A DNA stretch of 64,000 bases from the NCBI RefSeq assembly GCF_001735805.1, contig NZ_CP017248.1, forward strand, positions 5,146,001 through 5,210,000, read 5' to 3'. The notes below the pieces were generated by a model. The model saw only the letters and a list, made by a program, of their open reading frames with translations, ran no database searches and was not told the DNA's origin. This document shows, one piece after another, positions 51,285 through 60,350 of this stretch (position 1 is its first letter; every line of letters begins with the position of its first letter). A program made the position numbers and the translations under genes. This DNA comes from Streptomyces fodineus. Lineage in GTDB: Bacteria > Actinomycetota > Actinomycetes > Streptomycetales > Streptomycetaceae.

Positions 51285-53945
51285 GTGACCATGGAGACGT
51301 ACATCGAGACGTACCGCGACGCCTGGGGCATCCCCCATCTGCGGGCCTCCAGCGTCCTCGAACTGGCCCGCGCCCAGGGCCGGGTGACCGCCCTCGACCG
51401 CGCCTGGCAACTGGAGGTCGAACGCCACCGCTCCCAGGGCACCTCGGCCTCCTTCCTCGGCGCGGGCGCCCTCTCCTGGGACGTCCTCGCCCGCCGGGCC
51501 CGCCTCGACGACACGGCCCGCCGCTGCTTCGCCGCGCTGGAACGCCGGGACCCCGAGACGGCCGGCTGGGTCCGCGCGTACGTCGACGGCGTCAACGAGG
51601 GCCTGCCGGCCGGTGCCCGCCGGGCGCCCGAATTCGCCCGCACCGGTCTCACCCCGGCCCCCTGGCACCCCTGGACCCCGCTCGGCGTCTGGCTGGCCAC
51701 GCACATCCTCTTCGCCGGCTTCCCGGCCAAGCTCTGGCGCGAGCAGGCGATACGGCACCTGGGCCCCGAGGCCGTCGGCCTGTTCGCCACCGACGGTCCC
51801 GGCACGGCCGGCAGCAACGGCTGGCTGGTCTCGGGCGGGCGTACGGCCACCGGCCAGGCCCTGATCGCCGGCGACCCGCACCGCTTCATCGAGGAGCCCG
51901 GCGTCTACCAGCAGATCCGCCTCTCCTGCCCCGAGTTCGACGTCGTCGGCCTCGCCGTCCCCGGCGTCCCCGGCATCGCCCACTTCGGCCACACCGGCAC
52001 GGCCGCCTGGGCCATCACCAACGCCATGGCCGACTACCAGGACCTCTACCGCGAACGCCTGCGCCGCACCGGCGCGGGCGTCCAGGCCCTCGGCCCGGAC
52101 GGCCGGTGGCACCGCGCCGCACGGCACACGGAGATCGTGGAGATCGCGGGGGAGCCACCGATCGAGATCGAACTGATCGAGACGGAACGGGGCCCGGTGA
52201 TCGCGGGCGGCCCGGAGGGCCTGGACGCGGAAACCACGCCCTCCGCCCCACCTTCCACCGACACCGAGCACGAACCGTTGGGCCCACTCACGAGGGCGAC
52301 CGACGGGGAGGACGGCCCGCAGGGTCGACTCGCCGGGGCGGCCGATCCACGTGCGCCACTCGCCCGGGCGGGCGACCCGCGGGCCGTCGGCGGTGAGGAT
52401 GGCTCGCTGGGCCCACTCGCCGGGGCGGCTGCCCCGCTGGTCGCCGATGGGGAGGACGGCCCGCAGCGTCCTCTCGCCCGGGCGGCTGATCCGCGTGCGC
52501 CACTTGCCCGGGCGGGCGACCCGCAGGCCGCCGGCGGTGAGAACGTCCCACAGGGGCCACCCGCCGGGGCGGCTGCGCCGCAGGCCGTCGACGCCGAGGA
52601 CGAACCGCTGGGTCTTCTCGCCGGGGCGACTGATCCGTGTGCGCGGCTCAGGCGGGTGGGCGACCCGCAGGCCGCCGGCGGTGAGAACGCCCCACAGGGG
52701 CCACCCGCAGTCGACGACGAAAGTGGTACGGGTGGTGCGGGTGGGAACCCGATGCCTCTCCAAGGCGAAGCCGAGGCGTTTGCGCTGCGCTATCCACCCC
52801 GCGTCACAGAAGACCTCGGCTTCAGCGCCCTCCTCCCCCTCCTGAGGGCCCGCACGGTCCAGGACGTCGACCGAGCCCTGGACGCCTGGACCGAGCCCGT
52901 CAACGTCGTACAGGCCGCCGACACCCAGGGCGGCCTGCTCCACCGCGTCGCCGGCCGCGTACCGCTGCGCGCGAAGGCCAACCGCCTCCACCCGGTCCCC
53001 GCCTGGCAGCCCGGCCACGACTGGCAGGGCTGGCACGAGATGCCGTACGCCCCCGTGGACGGCACCGCGGTGATGGCCAACCAGCGCGGCCTCGCCACCC
53101 CCCTCGGCGTCGAGTTCGCCGCACCGCACCGCGCCGCCCGTATCCGCGCCCTCCTCGACGCGCACCCCACCTGGACCGCCGACGGCATGCCCGCGATCCA
53201 CACCGACACCCACCTCGCCTCGGCCGCCCCCCTCCTCGACCACCTCGCCGCCCTCGACGGCCTCACCCCCGAGGCGGCCCGGCTGCGCGACCGCCTGCTC
53301 GCCTGGAACCGCCGTATGGACGCCGACAGCACCGACGCGGCCGCCTACGCGGCGGTGCGCGGCGCGGTCGTACGCCGGCTCGCCGCGCAGCCGGTGCTCG
53401 CCCCGCTCACCGCGCCCCCGGCCTACCCGGAGGTCCTGCAGCCCTGGCTGGCCCTCGTCCCGCGCATCGGCCTCGCCCTCGAACACCTGCTGCGCGCCGA
53501 GGAGTTGTACGGCATCGACCGCCCGGCCACCGTACGCGCGGCCCTGGAGGAGGTGGCCGCCGAACCCCCGGCCGGCACCTGGTCCGACAGCCACCGCCTC
53601 ACCCCCTGGCGCGCCCTCCCGGAACCGGAGGGGGAGCGGGAACCCGGACTCGCGGGAGACCACGACTGCGTGCTGTGCACCTCCGCCGTCCCCGGCCTCA
53701 CCGACCGCGCGGCCCGCGGCCCGGCCGCCCGGTACGTCTGGGACCTGGCCGACCGGCAGAACAGCCGCTGGGTGGTCCCCCTCGGTGCCGACGGCGTCCC
53801 CGGCGCCCCGCACCACCGCGACCAACTCCCCTTGTGGCTCAGGGGAGAACTGGCCCCGATCGTCACCGACTGGACCCTGCTGACCCGCGAGCACCCCGAG
53901 CACCCCGAGCACGCCGAGCGCCCCGAGGAAACCCGTGACCGCTGA
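51285..53945 (+). CDS. Penicillin acylase-family Ntn hydrolase under an iron box
   Basis: The GTG at 51285 has an AAGAGG site. The 886-residue protein shows the penicillin/acyl-homoserine-lactone acylase pattern: an N-terminal alpha part (YRDAWGIPHLRASSVLELAR), then the autoprocessing site with nucleophile Ser177 in GTAGSNGWLVSGGRTATGQA, DPHRF, and C-terminal W-rich blocks. No signal peptide is visible. An in-frame repetitive insert occupies about residues 320-485. PvdQ, a member of this family, trims acyl chains from a siderophore precursor; the iron box and the DesC-like neighbour suggest a related role here. Confidence 0.85.
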   Translation: MTMETYIETYRDAWGIPHLRASSVLELARAQGRVTALDRAWQLEVERHRSQGTSASFLGAGALSWDVLARRARLDDTARRCFAALERRDPETAGWVRAYVDGVNEGLPAGARRAPEFARTGLTPAPWHPWTPLGVWLATHILFAGFPAKLWREQAIRHLGPEAVGLFATDGPGTAGSNGWLVSGGRTATGQALIAGDPHRFIEEPGVYQQIRLSCPEFDVVGLAVPGVPGIAHFGHTGTAAWAITNAMADYQDLYRERLRRTGAGVQALGPDGRWHRAARHTEIVEIAGEPPIEIELIETERGPVIAGGPEGLDAETTPSAPPSTDTEHEPLGPLTRATDGEDGPQGRLAGAADPRAPLARAGDPRAVGGEDGSLGPLAGAAAPLVADGEDGPQRPLARAADPRAPLARAGDPQAAGGENVPQGPPAGAAAPQAVDAEDEPLGLLAGATDPCARLRRVGDPQAAGGENAPQGPPAVDDESGTGGAGGNPMPLQGEAEAFALRYPPRVTEDLGFSALLPLLRARTVQDVDRALDAWTEPVNVVQAADTQGGLLHRVAGRVPLRAKANRLHPVPAWQPGHDWQGWHEMPYAPVDGTAVMANQRGLATPLGVEFAAPHRAARIRALLDAHPTWTADGMPAIHTDTHLASAAPLLDHLAALDGLTPEAARLRDRLLAWNRRMDADSTDAAAYAAVRGAVVRRLAAQPVLAPLTAPPAYPEVLQPWLALVPRIGLALEHLLRAEELYGIDRPATVRAALEEVAAEPPAGTWSDSHRLTPWRALPEPEGEREPGLAGDHDCVLCTSAVPGLTDRAARGPAARYVWDLADRQNSRWVVPLGADGVPGAPHHRDQLPLWLRGELAPIVTDWTLLTREHPEHPEHAERPEETRDR
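52262..52730 (+). repeat. Imperfect 57-bp repeat array inside the acylase gene
   Basis: The encoded units are 19 residues long, for example PLARAGDPRAVGGEDGSLG, PLAGAAAPLVADGEDGPQR, PLARAGDPQAAGGENVPQG and PPAGAAAPQAVDAEDEPLG, with some 10-residue half units. At DNA level the copies share CTCGCC(C/G)GGGCGG cores. The array keeps the frame of the hydrolase throughout. Confidence 0.8.
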
Positions 53946-54525
53946 CCTCTACGACCAGCACATCGCCGGCTTCGGCACCGTCCGCATCCGCCCCCTCGAC
54001 CCGGCGTCCGACGCGGACGTCGTACACGGCTGGGTGAGCGAGGAACGCGCCGTCTTCTGGGGCATGAACGGCCTCACCCGGGACGAGGTCGCCGGCATCT
54101 ACGCCCACATGGCCGGCCTCGACACCCATCACGCCCACCTCGTCACCAAGGACGGCACACCGGCCGCCCTGCTCCAGACGTACGAGCCGGCCGCGGACCG
54201 GGTCGGCGAGTGCTACGACGTCCTTCCCGGCGACCTCGGGGTGCACGTACTCCTCGCCCCCGCCGGCCCCGACGGCCCCCGCCCCGGCTGGACTTCGGCG
54301 CTGCTGACGGCCATGACGACGTACGCGCTGCGGGTCCCGGACCGGCGCCGGCTCGTGGTCGACCCGGACGTACGCAACACCAGGGCGATCGCCCGCTTCG
54401 AACGCCAGGGCTTCGTGCGCGGCCCCGCGGTCGTGCTGCCCGAGGTGGACATCCCGGACGTGTACCTGCCGGAGAAGCACGCCCAACTCGCCTTCCTGGA
54501 GCGCGCGGTAGCCTTCCCCGCGTGA
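53935..54525 (+). CDS. DesC/IucB-like siderophore acyltransferase (GNAT fold)
   Basis: The GTG at 53935 overlaps the acylase gene by 11 bp, with GAGGAAACCC before it. The 196-residue protein has the siderophore acyltransferase pattern (Acetyltransf_8): VRIRPLDPASDADVVHGWVS, ERAVFWGMNGLTRDEVAGIY, GDLGVHVLLAPAG and VDPDVRNTRAIARFERQGF. DesC of desferrioxamine biosynthesis, as I remember it, reads similarly. It would acylate an N-hydroxylated amine. No NIS synthetase, decarboxylase or hydroxylase gene is nearby. Confidence 0.82.
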   Translation: MTADLYDQHIAGFGTVRIRPLDPASDADVVHGWVSEERAVFWGMNGLTRDEVAGIYAHMAGLDTHHAHLVTKDGTPAALLQTYEPAADRVGECYDVLPGDLGVHVLLAPAGPDGPRPGWTSALLTAMTTYALRVPDRRRLVVDPDVRNTRAIARFERQGFVRGPAVVLPEVDIPDVYLPEKHAQLAFLERAVAFPA

Positions 54526-55001
54526 CGCTGACGCCGGACGATCTGATCGCCCACTACGGCCTCGAACCCATCCCGCGCGAGGGCGGCCTGTTCCGGCCAA
54601 CCTGGGCGGGGCCGCAGCGGTCCGACGGCCGCCCGGAGGGCTCCGCCATCGTCGCCCTGCTCACCGCGGACGACTTCTCCGCGCTGCACCGGCTGCCCAC
54701 CGACGAGATCTGGCACTTCTACCTCGGCGACCCGCTCCAGCTGCTGCTGCTCGCCGAGGACGGCACCACCCGCACCGCCGTCCTCGGCCCCGCCCCGCTG
54801 ACCGGCCAGCACGTCCAGCTGACCGTGCCCGCCCGCACCTGGATGGGCGCACGGGTGGCACCCGGGGGCGCGTGGACGTTCTTCGGCTGCACGATGGCTC
54901 CCGGATTCACCTACGAGGACTACGAACACGGGAACGCCGCCGACCTGACGGCGCGTTATCCGGCCGAGGCCGCCCGGATCGCGGAACTGTGCCGCCCATG
55001 A
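54522..55001 (+). CDS. DUF985 cupin protein
   Basis: The GTG at 54522 overlaps the acyltransferase stop (GTGA). The 159-residue protein fits the cupin_5/DUF985 family: IAHYGLEPIPREGGLFRPTW, HRLPTDEIWHFYLGDPLQLL, and APGFTYEDYEHGNAADLTAR. The function of the family is unknown. Translational coupling ties it to the iron-regulated operon. Confidence 0.85.
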   Translation: MTLTPDDLIAHYGLEPIPREGGLFRPTWAGPQRSDGRPEGSAIVALLTADDFSALHRLPTDEIWHFYLGDPLQLLLLAEDGTTRTAVLGPAPLTGQHVQLTVPARTWMGARVAPGGAWTFFGCTMAPGFTYEDYEHGNAADLTARYPAEAARIAELCRP

Positions 55002-55768
55002 CCTCGCTGCACCTGCTCGACGGACAGACCGCCCTGGTGACCGGCGCGGGCGGCGGCATCGGCCGCGCCATCGCCGTGCGTTTCGCCGAGGAGGGCGCGG
55101 CGGTGGCCGTGCACTGCCGTACGGCGGTGGACGCGGCGGAGCAAGTGGCGGCCCGGATCCGGGAGTCGGGCGGCGAGGCCGTCGTACTCCGGGCGGATCT
55201 GACGGACGAGGAGGCCTGCCACCGCCTGGTCCGGGAGGTGACGGACTGGTCCGGCGGCCGGCTCACCGCCCTCGTCAACAACGCGGCCGTCCAGCCCGTC
55301 CAGCCCCTGCCCGGCATGACGGCGGCCGAGTGGCGCACGGTCGTCGACACCGACCTCACCAGCGTCTTCGCCTGCACCCAGGCCGCGGCGGACCATATGC
55401 GGGCGCACGGCGGCGGCACCGTCACCCACATCGCCTCCATCGAGGCCGCCCAGCCCGCCCCCGGCCACGCCCACTACAGCGCGGCCAAGGCGGCGGTGGT
55501 CATGCACGCCCGCGCCGCCGCCCTCGAGTACGGGCCGGACGGCATCCGCGTCAACACCGTCTCGCCCGGCCTGATCGACCGGGCGGGCCTGGCGGAGGCC
55601 TGGCCGGACGGCGTACGCCGCTGGCTGGCCGCCGCCCCGACCGGCCGCCTGGGCCGCCCCGAGGACGTGGCCGACGCCTGTGTGTTCCTCGCCTCGCCGC
55701 TCGCGCGCTGGATCACCGGCCACGACCTGACCGTGGACGGCGGCGTCTCGGCCCGACCGACCTGGTGA
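54998..55768 (+). CDS. Short-chain dehydrogenase/reductase in iron-regulated operon
   Basis: The ATG at 54998 overlaps the cupin stop (ATGA). The 256-residue protein has TGAGGGIGRAIAVRF, LVNNAAVQPV, the catalytic Ser-Tyr-x3-Lys set (HIASIEAAQPAPGHAHYSAA with YSAAK) and ITGHDLTVDGGVSARP. It is a FabG-like NAD(P)H oxidoreductase. It is the last gene of the coupled set; a 55-bp gap follows before the copper gene. Confidence 0.9.
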   Translation: MTSLHLLDGQTALVTGAGGGIGRAIAVRFAEEGAAVAVHCRTAVDAAEQVAARIRESGGEAVVLRADLTDEEACHRLVREVTDWSGGRLTALVNNAAVQPVQPLPGMTAAEWRTVVDTDLTSVFACTQAAADHMRAHGGGTVTHIASIEAAQPAPGHAHYSAAKAAVVMHARAAALEYGPDGIRVNTVSPGLIDRAGLAEAWPDGVRRWLAAAPTGRLGRPEDVADACVFLASPLARWITGHDLTVDGGVSARPTW

Positions 55769-55823
55769 GCAACGCGGCGGATCCCCGCGTACGTAAGGGG
55801 ACGACGGCAAGGGAGGGGACGAG

Positions 55824-57599
55824 GTGCAGCACCACCGACACCGATGGCCCGGGCGGCTGACCGTCCTCTGCGCGGGCCTCTTCCTCGTCCTGCTCGGAAC
55901 GGCGGCCCCGGCCTCGGCCCACGCGGCCCTGCGCACGACCGACCCGCCCGACGGAGGTGTCCTGCGCACGGCCCCCCGGCACGTCACCCTGACCTTCAGC
56001 GAATCGGTCGGCCTGCTCACCGACTCCTTCCGCGTCTACGACCCCCACAACCACCGTCTGCGCACCGGCCCCGCCGACCACGCCCCCGGCCGCTCGGACA
56101 CGGCCCGCGTCCCCCTCCCCGCCCGGCTCGCCACCGGCACCTACACGGTCGCCTGGCGGGTGGTGTCGGCGGACAGCCACCCGGTGTCCGGCGCGCTCAC
56201 CTTCTCGGTCGGCAAGCGCACGGCGACCACCGCGCGCCCCGTCCCCGACCGCACGGAGAACCCCGTCACGGCGGCCCTGTACAACATCGCCCGCTACCTC
56301 GCCTACCTCTCCGTGGCCCTCCTCCTCGGCACGGCGGCGTTCGTGGCGTACTGCCGCCCGCCGACGGCGGCCCCCCTGCGCACCCCCGTCCTGGCCGCCG
56401 CCTGGACCCTCCTCGGCACGACGGCCGCGCTGTACCTCCTGCGCGCCCCCTACGAGGAGGGCACCTCACCCGTGCTCTCCCCGGGCTCCCTGACCCACAC
56501 GGCCACGACCCGGCCCGGTGCGCTCCTGCTCGCCCGCCTGGCGCTGCTGCTCCTGTCCGCCGCCGGCGTGGCGCTGCTGCGGGCCCGCCGCAGAAGGCTC
56601 CCGCGCCGTACGACGCTCACCGTGGCCGCGGCCCTTTCCCTCCCCCTCGCCCTGACCTGGACGGCGGCCGAACACGCCTCGGCGGGCATCCAGGTCCCCC
56701 TGGCCATCGCCTCCGGCACCCTCCATCTGCTGGCCATGGCCGCCTGGCTGGGCGGCCTGGCGTGCCTCCTGCGCACGCTCGGGCGCACCAGTACGGCCAC
56801 CGTGGCCCGCTTCTCCCGCCTGGCCGGCGCCTCGGTGACGGTCCTGGTCCTGACCGGCGTCTACCAGTCCTGGCGGGGCCTCGGTTCCTGGCAGGCGCTC
56901 ACGGACACGGCGTACGGCCGCACCCTGCTGGCCAAACTGGCGGCGGTCACCGCGCTCCTGCTGGCGGCGGCCTGCTCCCGCACCTGGACGACCCGCCTGA
57001 CCGCACGGCCCCGGTCCGCCGTAGCCCGCGTCCCCGAAGCCGCCCGCGTCCCCGAACCGGCCGGAGGCCCCCCGCTGCCCCCGGAACCCCCGGCCCCGCC
57101 CCCGCAGCCGCCCTTCCACCTGCTGCGCCGCTCGGTGCTGGCGGAGGCGGCCGTCGCCGCGGTGGTCCTGGCCCTGACGACCCTGCTGACCAGCACGGTG
57201 CCCGGCCGCGCGGCCACCGAGGCGGCGCCGGCCGAGGCACCGGCGACCGGCATCCCCACGGCCTCCGTCACCACGATCCCCTTCGACGTCGGCACCCCCG
57301 GCGGCCACGGCAAGGTCCAGATCACCCTGGACCCGGGCCGTGTCGGCCGCACCTCCGTCCAGGCCGTGGTCTACGGCCCCGACGGCGGCCTGTCCACGGT
57401 CCCCGAACTCCGCGTCACCCTGACCCTGGGAGCCCAGAAGATCGGCCCCCTGGACACCAGGGTCACCGACCGGGGCGGCTACTGGGGCGCCGACTCCTTC
57501 GCCCTCCCCCTGCCGGGGACCTGGACGATGAAGGTGACGATCAGGCTGTCGGAACTGGACCAGGTGACGGTGTCGGCACCGGTGCGGGTGACGCGGTAG
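55824..57599 (+). CDS. CopC-CopD fusion copper transport protein
   Basis: The 591-residue protein has a signal peptide (RLTVLCAGLFLVLLGTAAPA, cut before HAAL) that exposes the N-terminal copper-ligand His. A CopC domain follows (TDPPDGGVLRTAPRHVTLTF and VSADSHPVSGALTF), then eight or so CopD spans (ALYNIARYLAYLSVALLLGT, HLLAMAAWLGGLACLL), a Pro-rich loop and a C-terminal extracellular YtkA-like beta domain. It handles copper at the membrane. Confidence 0.9.
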   Translation: MQHHRHRWPGRLTVLCAGLFLVLLGTAAPASAHAALRTTDPPDGGVLRTAPRHVTLTFSESVGLLTDSFRVYDPHNHRLRTGPADHAPGRSDTARVPLPARLATGTYTVAWRVVSADSHPVSGALTFSVGKRTATTARPVPDRTENPVTAALYNIARYLAYLSVALLLGTAAFVAYCRPPTAAPLRTPVLAAAWTLLGTTAALYLLRAPYEEGTSPVLSPGSLTHTATTRPGALLLARLALLLLSAAGVALLRARRRRLPRRTTLTVAAALSLPLALTWTAAEHASAGIQVPLAIASGTLHLLAMAAWLGGLACLLRTLGRTSTATVARFSRLAGASVTVLVLTGVYQSWRGLGSWQALTDTAYGRTLLAKLAAVTALLLAAACSRTWTTRLTARPRSAVARVPEAARVPEPAGGPPLPPEPPAPPPQPPFHLLRRSVLAEAAVAAVVLALTTLLTSTVPGRAATEAAPAEAPATGIPTASVTTIPFDVGTPGGHGKVQITLDPGRVGRTSVQAVVYGPDGGLSTVPELRVTLTLGAQKIGPLDTRVTDRGGYWGADSFALPLPGTWTMKVTIRLSELDQVTVSAPVRVTR

Positions 57600-57602
57600 C
57601 CG

Positions 57603-57707
57603 TCAGCCGGTGAGCTTCAGCGCCATGAGGCCCTGGTCGAGACCGATGACGAGATGGCCGCCGGCTTCGACCACGTCGTAGACCTCGCGGCGGATCGGGA
57701 TGCTCAT
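57603..57707 (-). pseudogene. C-terminal fragment, possibly of a WD40-like protein
   Basis: The frame reads MSIPIRREVYDVVEAGGHLV then IGLDQGLMALKL and stops. Upstream codons (TRDDLRPV) are in the same frame but soon lose coherence. It resembles the last beta blade of a propeller-type protein. There is no ribosome site. It could also be a chance open frame. Confidence 0.35.
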
Positions 57708-57853
57708 GACGGGTCGAAGGTCGTCTCGGGTCCACAGTCCCGGGGCAGTCGAGTCGCATCCACCCGTGGCCGAGCGCCTCGCCCACCGATCCGCTCACGG
57801 AATCGCCGAGCACTCCCTCGGGCGATCCGACCTGGTGGGCACGCCGGCTCGGG

Positions 57854-59083
57854 TCAGTCGTCGACGGCCTGGTAGAGCGTGGTCCAGAAGTCGTGGATGA
57901 GCCGCGCCGAATCGGGGGTGGACATCCCGACCTGGGTGAGCAGGATTCCGGTGAGCTGGTTGCCGGGGTCGGCGTAGGTCGAGGTGCCGCTTCCGCCGTC
58001 CCAGCCGAACTGGCCGACGGACGCGTAGTCGCCGCGGTAGGTGCGCACCGCCATCCCCATGCCCCAACCGCCGTGCTGCCCCTGGCCGAACGACACATGG
58101 ACGTTGTCGCGGGCCAGGGCGGTGCGGGCGGCGTTCTGCTCGGGCGTCAGGCGGTTGGTGGTCATCAGCTCGACAGCGGGCCGGGACAGGATCCGTTCGC
58201 CGCCGTACGTCCCGCCGTTCAGCAGCATCCGGAAGTAGGCGTGGTAGTCGTCGACGGTGGAGACCAGACCGCCGCCGCCGTCCTGGAACGCCGGAGGCCG
58301 GCTGTGGCGTCCCCCCGCGGCCTCGTCGTACACGTGGAACTCCCCGGTCTTCGGGTCGGGGGTGTAGAAGGTCGGCAGCCGGTCGATCTTGTCGGCGGGT
58401 ACGTGGAAACCGGTGTCCTTCATGCCCAGGGGGCCGAAGACACGTTCGCGCAGGAACGTCTCGAACGACTGGCCCGTGACCCGGGCGACGAGCACGCCGA
58501 GGAGATCGCTGCTGATCTGGTACTGCCAGCGCTCTCCGGGCTGGTACATCAGCGGGAGCGTGGCCAGGCGGCGCATCCACTCGTCCGGCTCGGGCATCGG
58601 CTCCGGCAGATTGGGCGTGAGGCCCTGCTCGAAGACCGCGTTCATGATCGGGGTGCCCAGCGACGTCATATCCATGCCGAGCCCGAACGTGGAGGTCAGC
58701 ACGTCCCGCACGGTGATCGGCCGCCGCGCCGGCACGGTGTCGTCCAGCGGGCCGTCGATCCGCTTCAGCACCTGCCGGTCGGCGAGTTCCGGCAGCCACG
58801 GCTCCACCGGGTCGTCCAGCCGCAGTCTGCACTCGTCCAGCAGGATCATCGCCGCCGCGACCGTGACCGGCTTGGACGTCGAGGCCATCCGGAAGATCGT
58901 GTCGCGGCGCATCGGCGCGCCACCGTCATGACGCATCGTCCCGAGCGCTTCGACGTACGTCTCCTCGCCCCGGCTGAACAGCGCCACGAGTCCGGGAATC
59001 TTCCCGGAGTCCACATGCCGTGCCAGCACCTCGCGCAGTCTGCGCAAACCCGCTTCGGAGAAGCCGCTGTTGCTCAGTCCCAT
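57854..59083 (-). CDS. Serine hydrolase, beta-lactamase/esterase class C fold
   Basis: The ATG at 59083 has an AAGGAG site; the product is 409 residues. It carries the S-x-x-K motif at S68-K71 (RMASTSKPVTVAAAMI), WQYQISSDLLGVLVARVTGQ in the Y-x-N region and a C-terminal WGMGMAVRTY/GGSGTSTYADPG segment. There is no signal peptide, so an intracellular esterase or lactone-hydrolase role is likely. It is divergent from a LysR gene with a clean LysR box between them. Confidence 0.9.
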   Translation of the reverse strand: MGLSNSGFSEAGLRRLREVLARHVDSGKIPGLVALFSRGEETYVEALGTMRHDGGAPMRRDTIFRMASTSKPVTVAAAMILLDECRLRLDDPVEPWLPELADRQVLKRIDGPLDDTVPARRPITVRDVLTSTFGLGMDMTSLGTPIMNAVFEQGLTPNLPEPMPEPDEWMRRLATLPLMYQPGERWQYQISSDLLGVLVARVTGQSFETFLRERVFGPLGMKDTGFHVPADKIDRLPTFYTPDPKTGEFHVYDEAAGGRHSRPPAFQDGGGGLVSTVDDYHAYFRMLLNGGTYGGERILSRPAVELMTTNRLTPEQNAARTALARDNVHVSFGQGQHGGWGMGMAVRTYRGDYASVGQFGWDGGSGTSTYADPGNQLTGILLTQVGMSTPDSARLIHDFWTTLYQAVDD

Positions 59084-59319
59084 CAAGAATCTCCTTGCAT
59101 ACGGTGTTCGATCTGCGCGCCCCGTCCCGGCGTGGCACCCAGGGCCTCGGCGAGCCGGAGCTCGGCCGTCGGGACTCCCTCCTGCGGCGGCGAGTTCGTG
59201 CCCTCGCGCCGGCTCACCCCACAGGAGCGCATGGCATCAGCGTGGCCGGGCAGTGCCGGCGCGAACAACGGCGAAGTGCGCAAGGCAGCGTTGCCCGGCG
59301 GGTCACCGATGCGCCTTGT

Positions 59320-59336
59320 GTCAACGCAGCGTTGAC
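59320..59336. promoter_or_regulatory. LysR box in the hydrolase/LysR divergent promoter
   Basis: GTCAACGCAGCGTTGAC is a perfect 8-bp inverted repeat around one base and contains T-N11-A. It lies 26 bp from the LysR start and 236 bp from the hydrolase start. Confidence 0.65.
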
Positions 59337-59362
59337 CGCTAGGTTCACGATCAGGAGGGGGC

Positions 59363-60253
59363 ATGGAGCTGCGTGAGATCCAGATCTTTCTGACGCTGGC
59401 GGAGGAGCTGCACTTCGGACGCACCGCCGAGCGGCTGCACATCACCCCGTCCCGGGTCAGTCACGCCATCAAGAAGCAGGAACGGCGCATCGGCGCGCCG
59501 CTGTTCGAGCGCACCTCCCGCACGGTCCGGCTCACCCCGCTCGGCAAGCAGTTCCGCGAGGACCTGCTGCCGGCGTACATCCAGATCCAGCAGGCCGTCG
59601 ACCGGGCCGTCGCCAAGACGCAGGGCGTCACCGGTTCTCTGCACGTCGGCTACTCCACCCCCTGGTGTGCCGATCTGGTCTTCAAGGCCGCCGAGGTCTT
59701 CCGGGACCGGCACCCCGACTGCATCGTGCAGGTCCAGGAGATCCAGTTCGACGATCCGCACGACCTGCTGCGGCGTGGCGCGCTGGACCTGCAGGTGAGC
59801 GAGCTGCCCGCCCTGGAGCCCGGCATCGCAGCCGGGCCCGTCCTGTTCCGCGAGCCCCGGGCGTTGATGGTCCCGGCCGGCCATCCGCTCTCGCGCCGCG
59901 ACAGCGTGTCGCTGGAGGACCTGGGCGACGTACCGCTGATCATGCCGGGCGGGAACATCTCCAAAGCCCTGCTGGACGTCCATCTGCCGACCCACACGCC
60001 CATGGGCCGCCTCGTCCCGCGCGGTCCGACCTACATCTTCTGGCCCGAGGTACTCCCGCTGGTCGCCGCCGGCCTCGGCGTCTCGGTCGTGGCCGCCCGC
60101 GCGGCGCGCTACCACGATCGTCCTGGCATCGCCTTCGTCCCCTTCCGGGACGCGCCGACCCTGGACTATGGCGTCCTGCGGCGCACTGCCGGGCAGGCGC
60201 CGTCCGTCCTGGCCTTCGTCGACGTCCTCCGCGACCTCGCCGGCAACGAGTGA
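59363..60253 (+). CDS. LysR-family regulator
   Basis: The ATG follows AGGAGG. The 296-residue protein has the HTH GRTAERLHITPSRVSHAIKK and a full effector-binding domain. It is close in style to the LysR protein at 23182-24078, including IGAPLFERTSRTVRLTPLGK versus IGAPLFDRSNRTVRLTPIGQ, so both belong to one subfamily. It probably activates the divergent serine-hydrolase gene. Confidence 0.92.
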   Translation: MELREIQIFLTLAEELHFGRTAERLHITPSRVSHAIKKQERRIGAPLFERTSRTVRLTPLGKQFREDLLPAYIQIQQAVDRAVAKTQGVTGSLHVGYSTPWCADLVFKAAEVFRDRHPDCIVQVQEIQFDDPHDLLRRGALDLQVSELPALEPGIAAGPVLFREPRALMVPAGHPLSRRDSVSLEDLGDVPLIMPGGNISKALLDVHLPTHTPMGRLVPRGPTYIFWPEVLPLVAAGLGVSVVAARAARYHDRPGIAFVPFRDAPTLDYGVLRRTAGQAPSVLAFVDVLRDLAGNE

Positions 60254-60350
60254 CCCTCGGCCGATGCCGAGAACGGCGGCGTGGGGTCCTTGGGCCCTGC
60301 GCCGGGGACCTATGGCTCAGCGCGACCGCAGCCTCACTGACCCATCCTGG

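Noticed and set aside
51264..53912. Very long minus-strand open frame opposite the acylase gene
   Set aside because: It is the antisense shadow of a high-GC gene: composition is Gly/Val/Arg/Asp-rich with no domain, while the plus frame has clear Ntn-hydrolase motifs.
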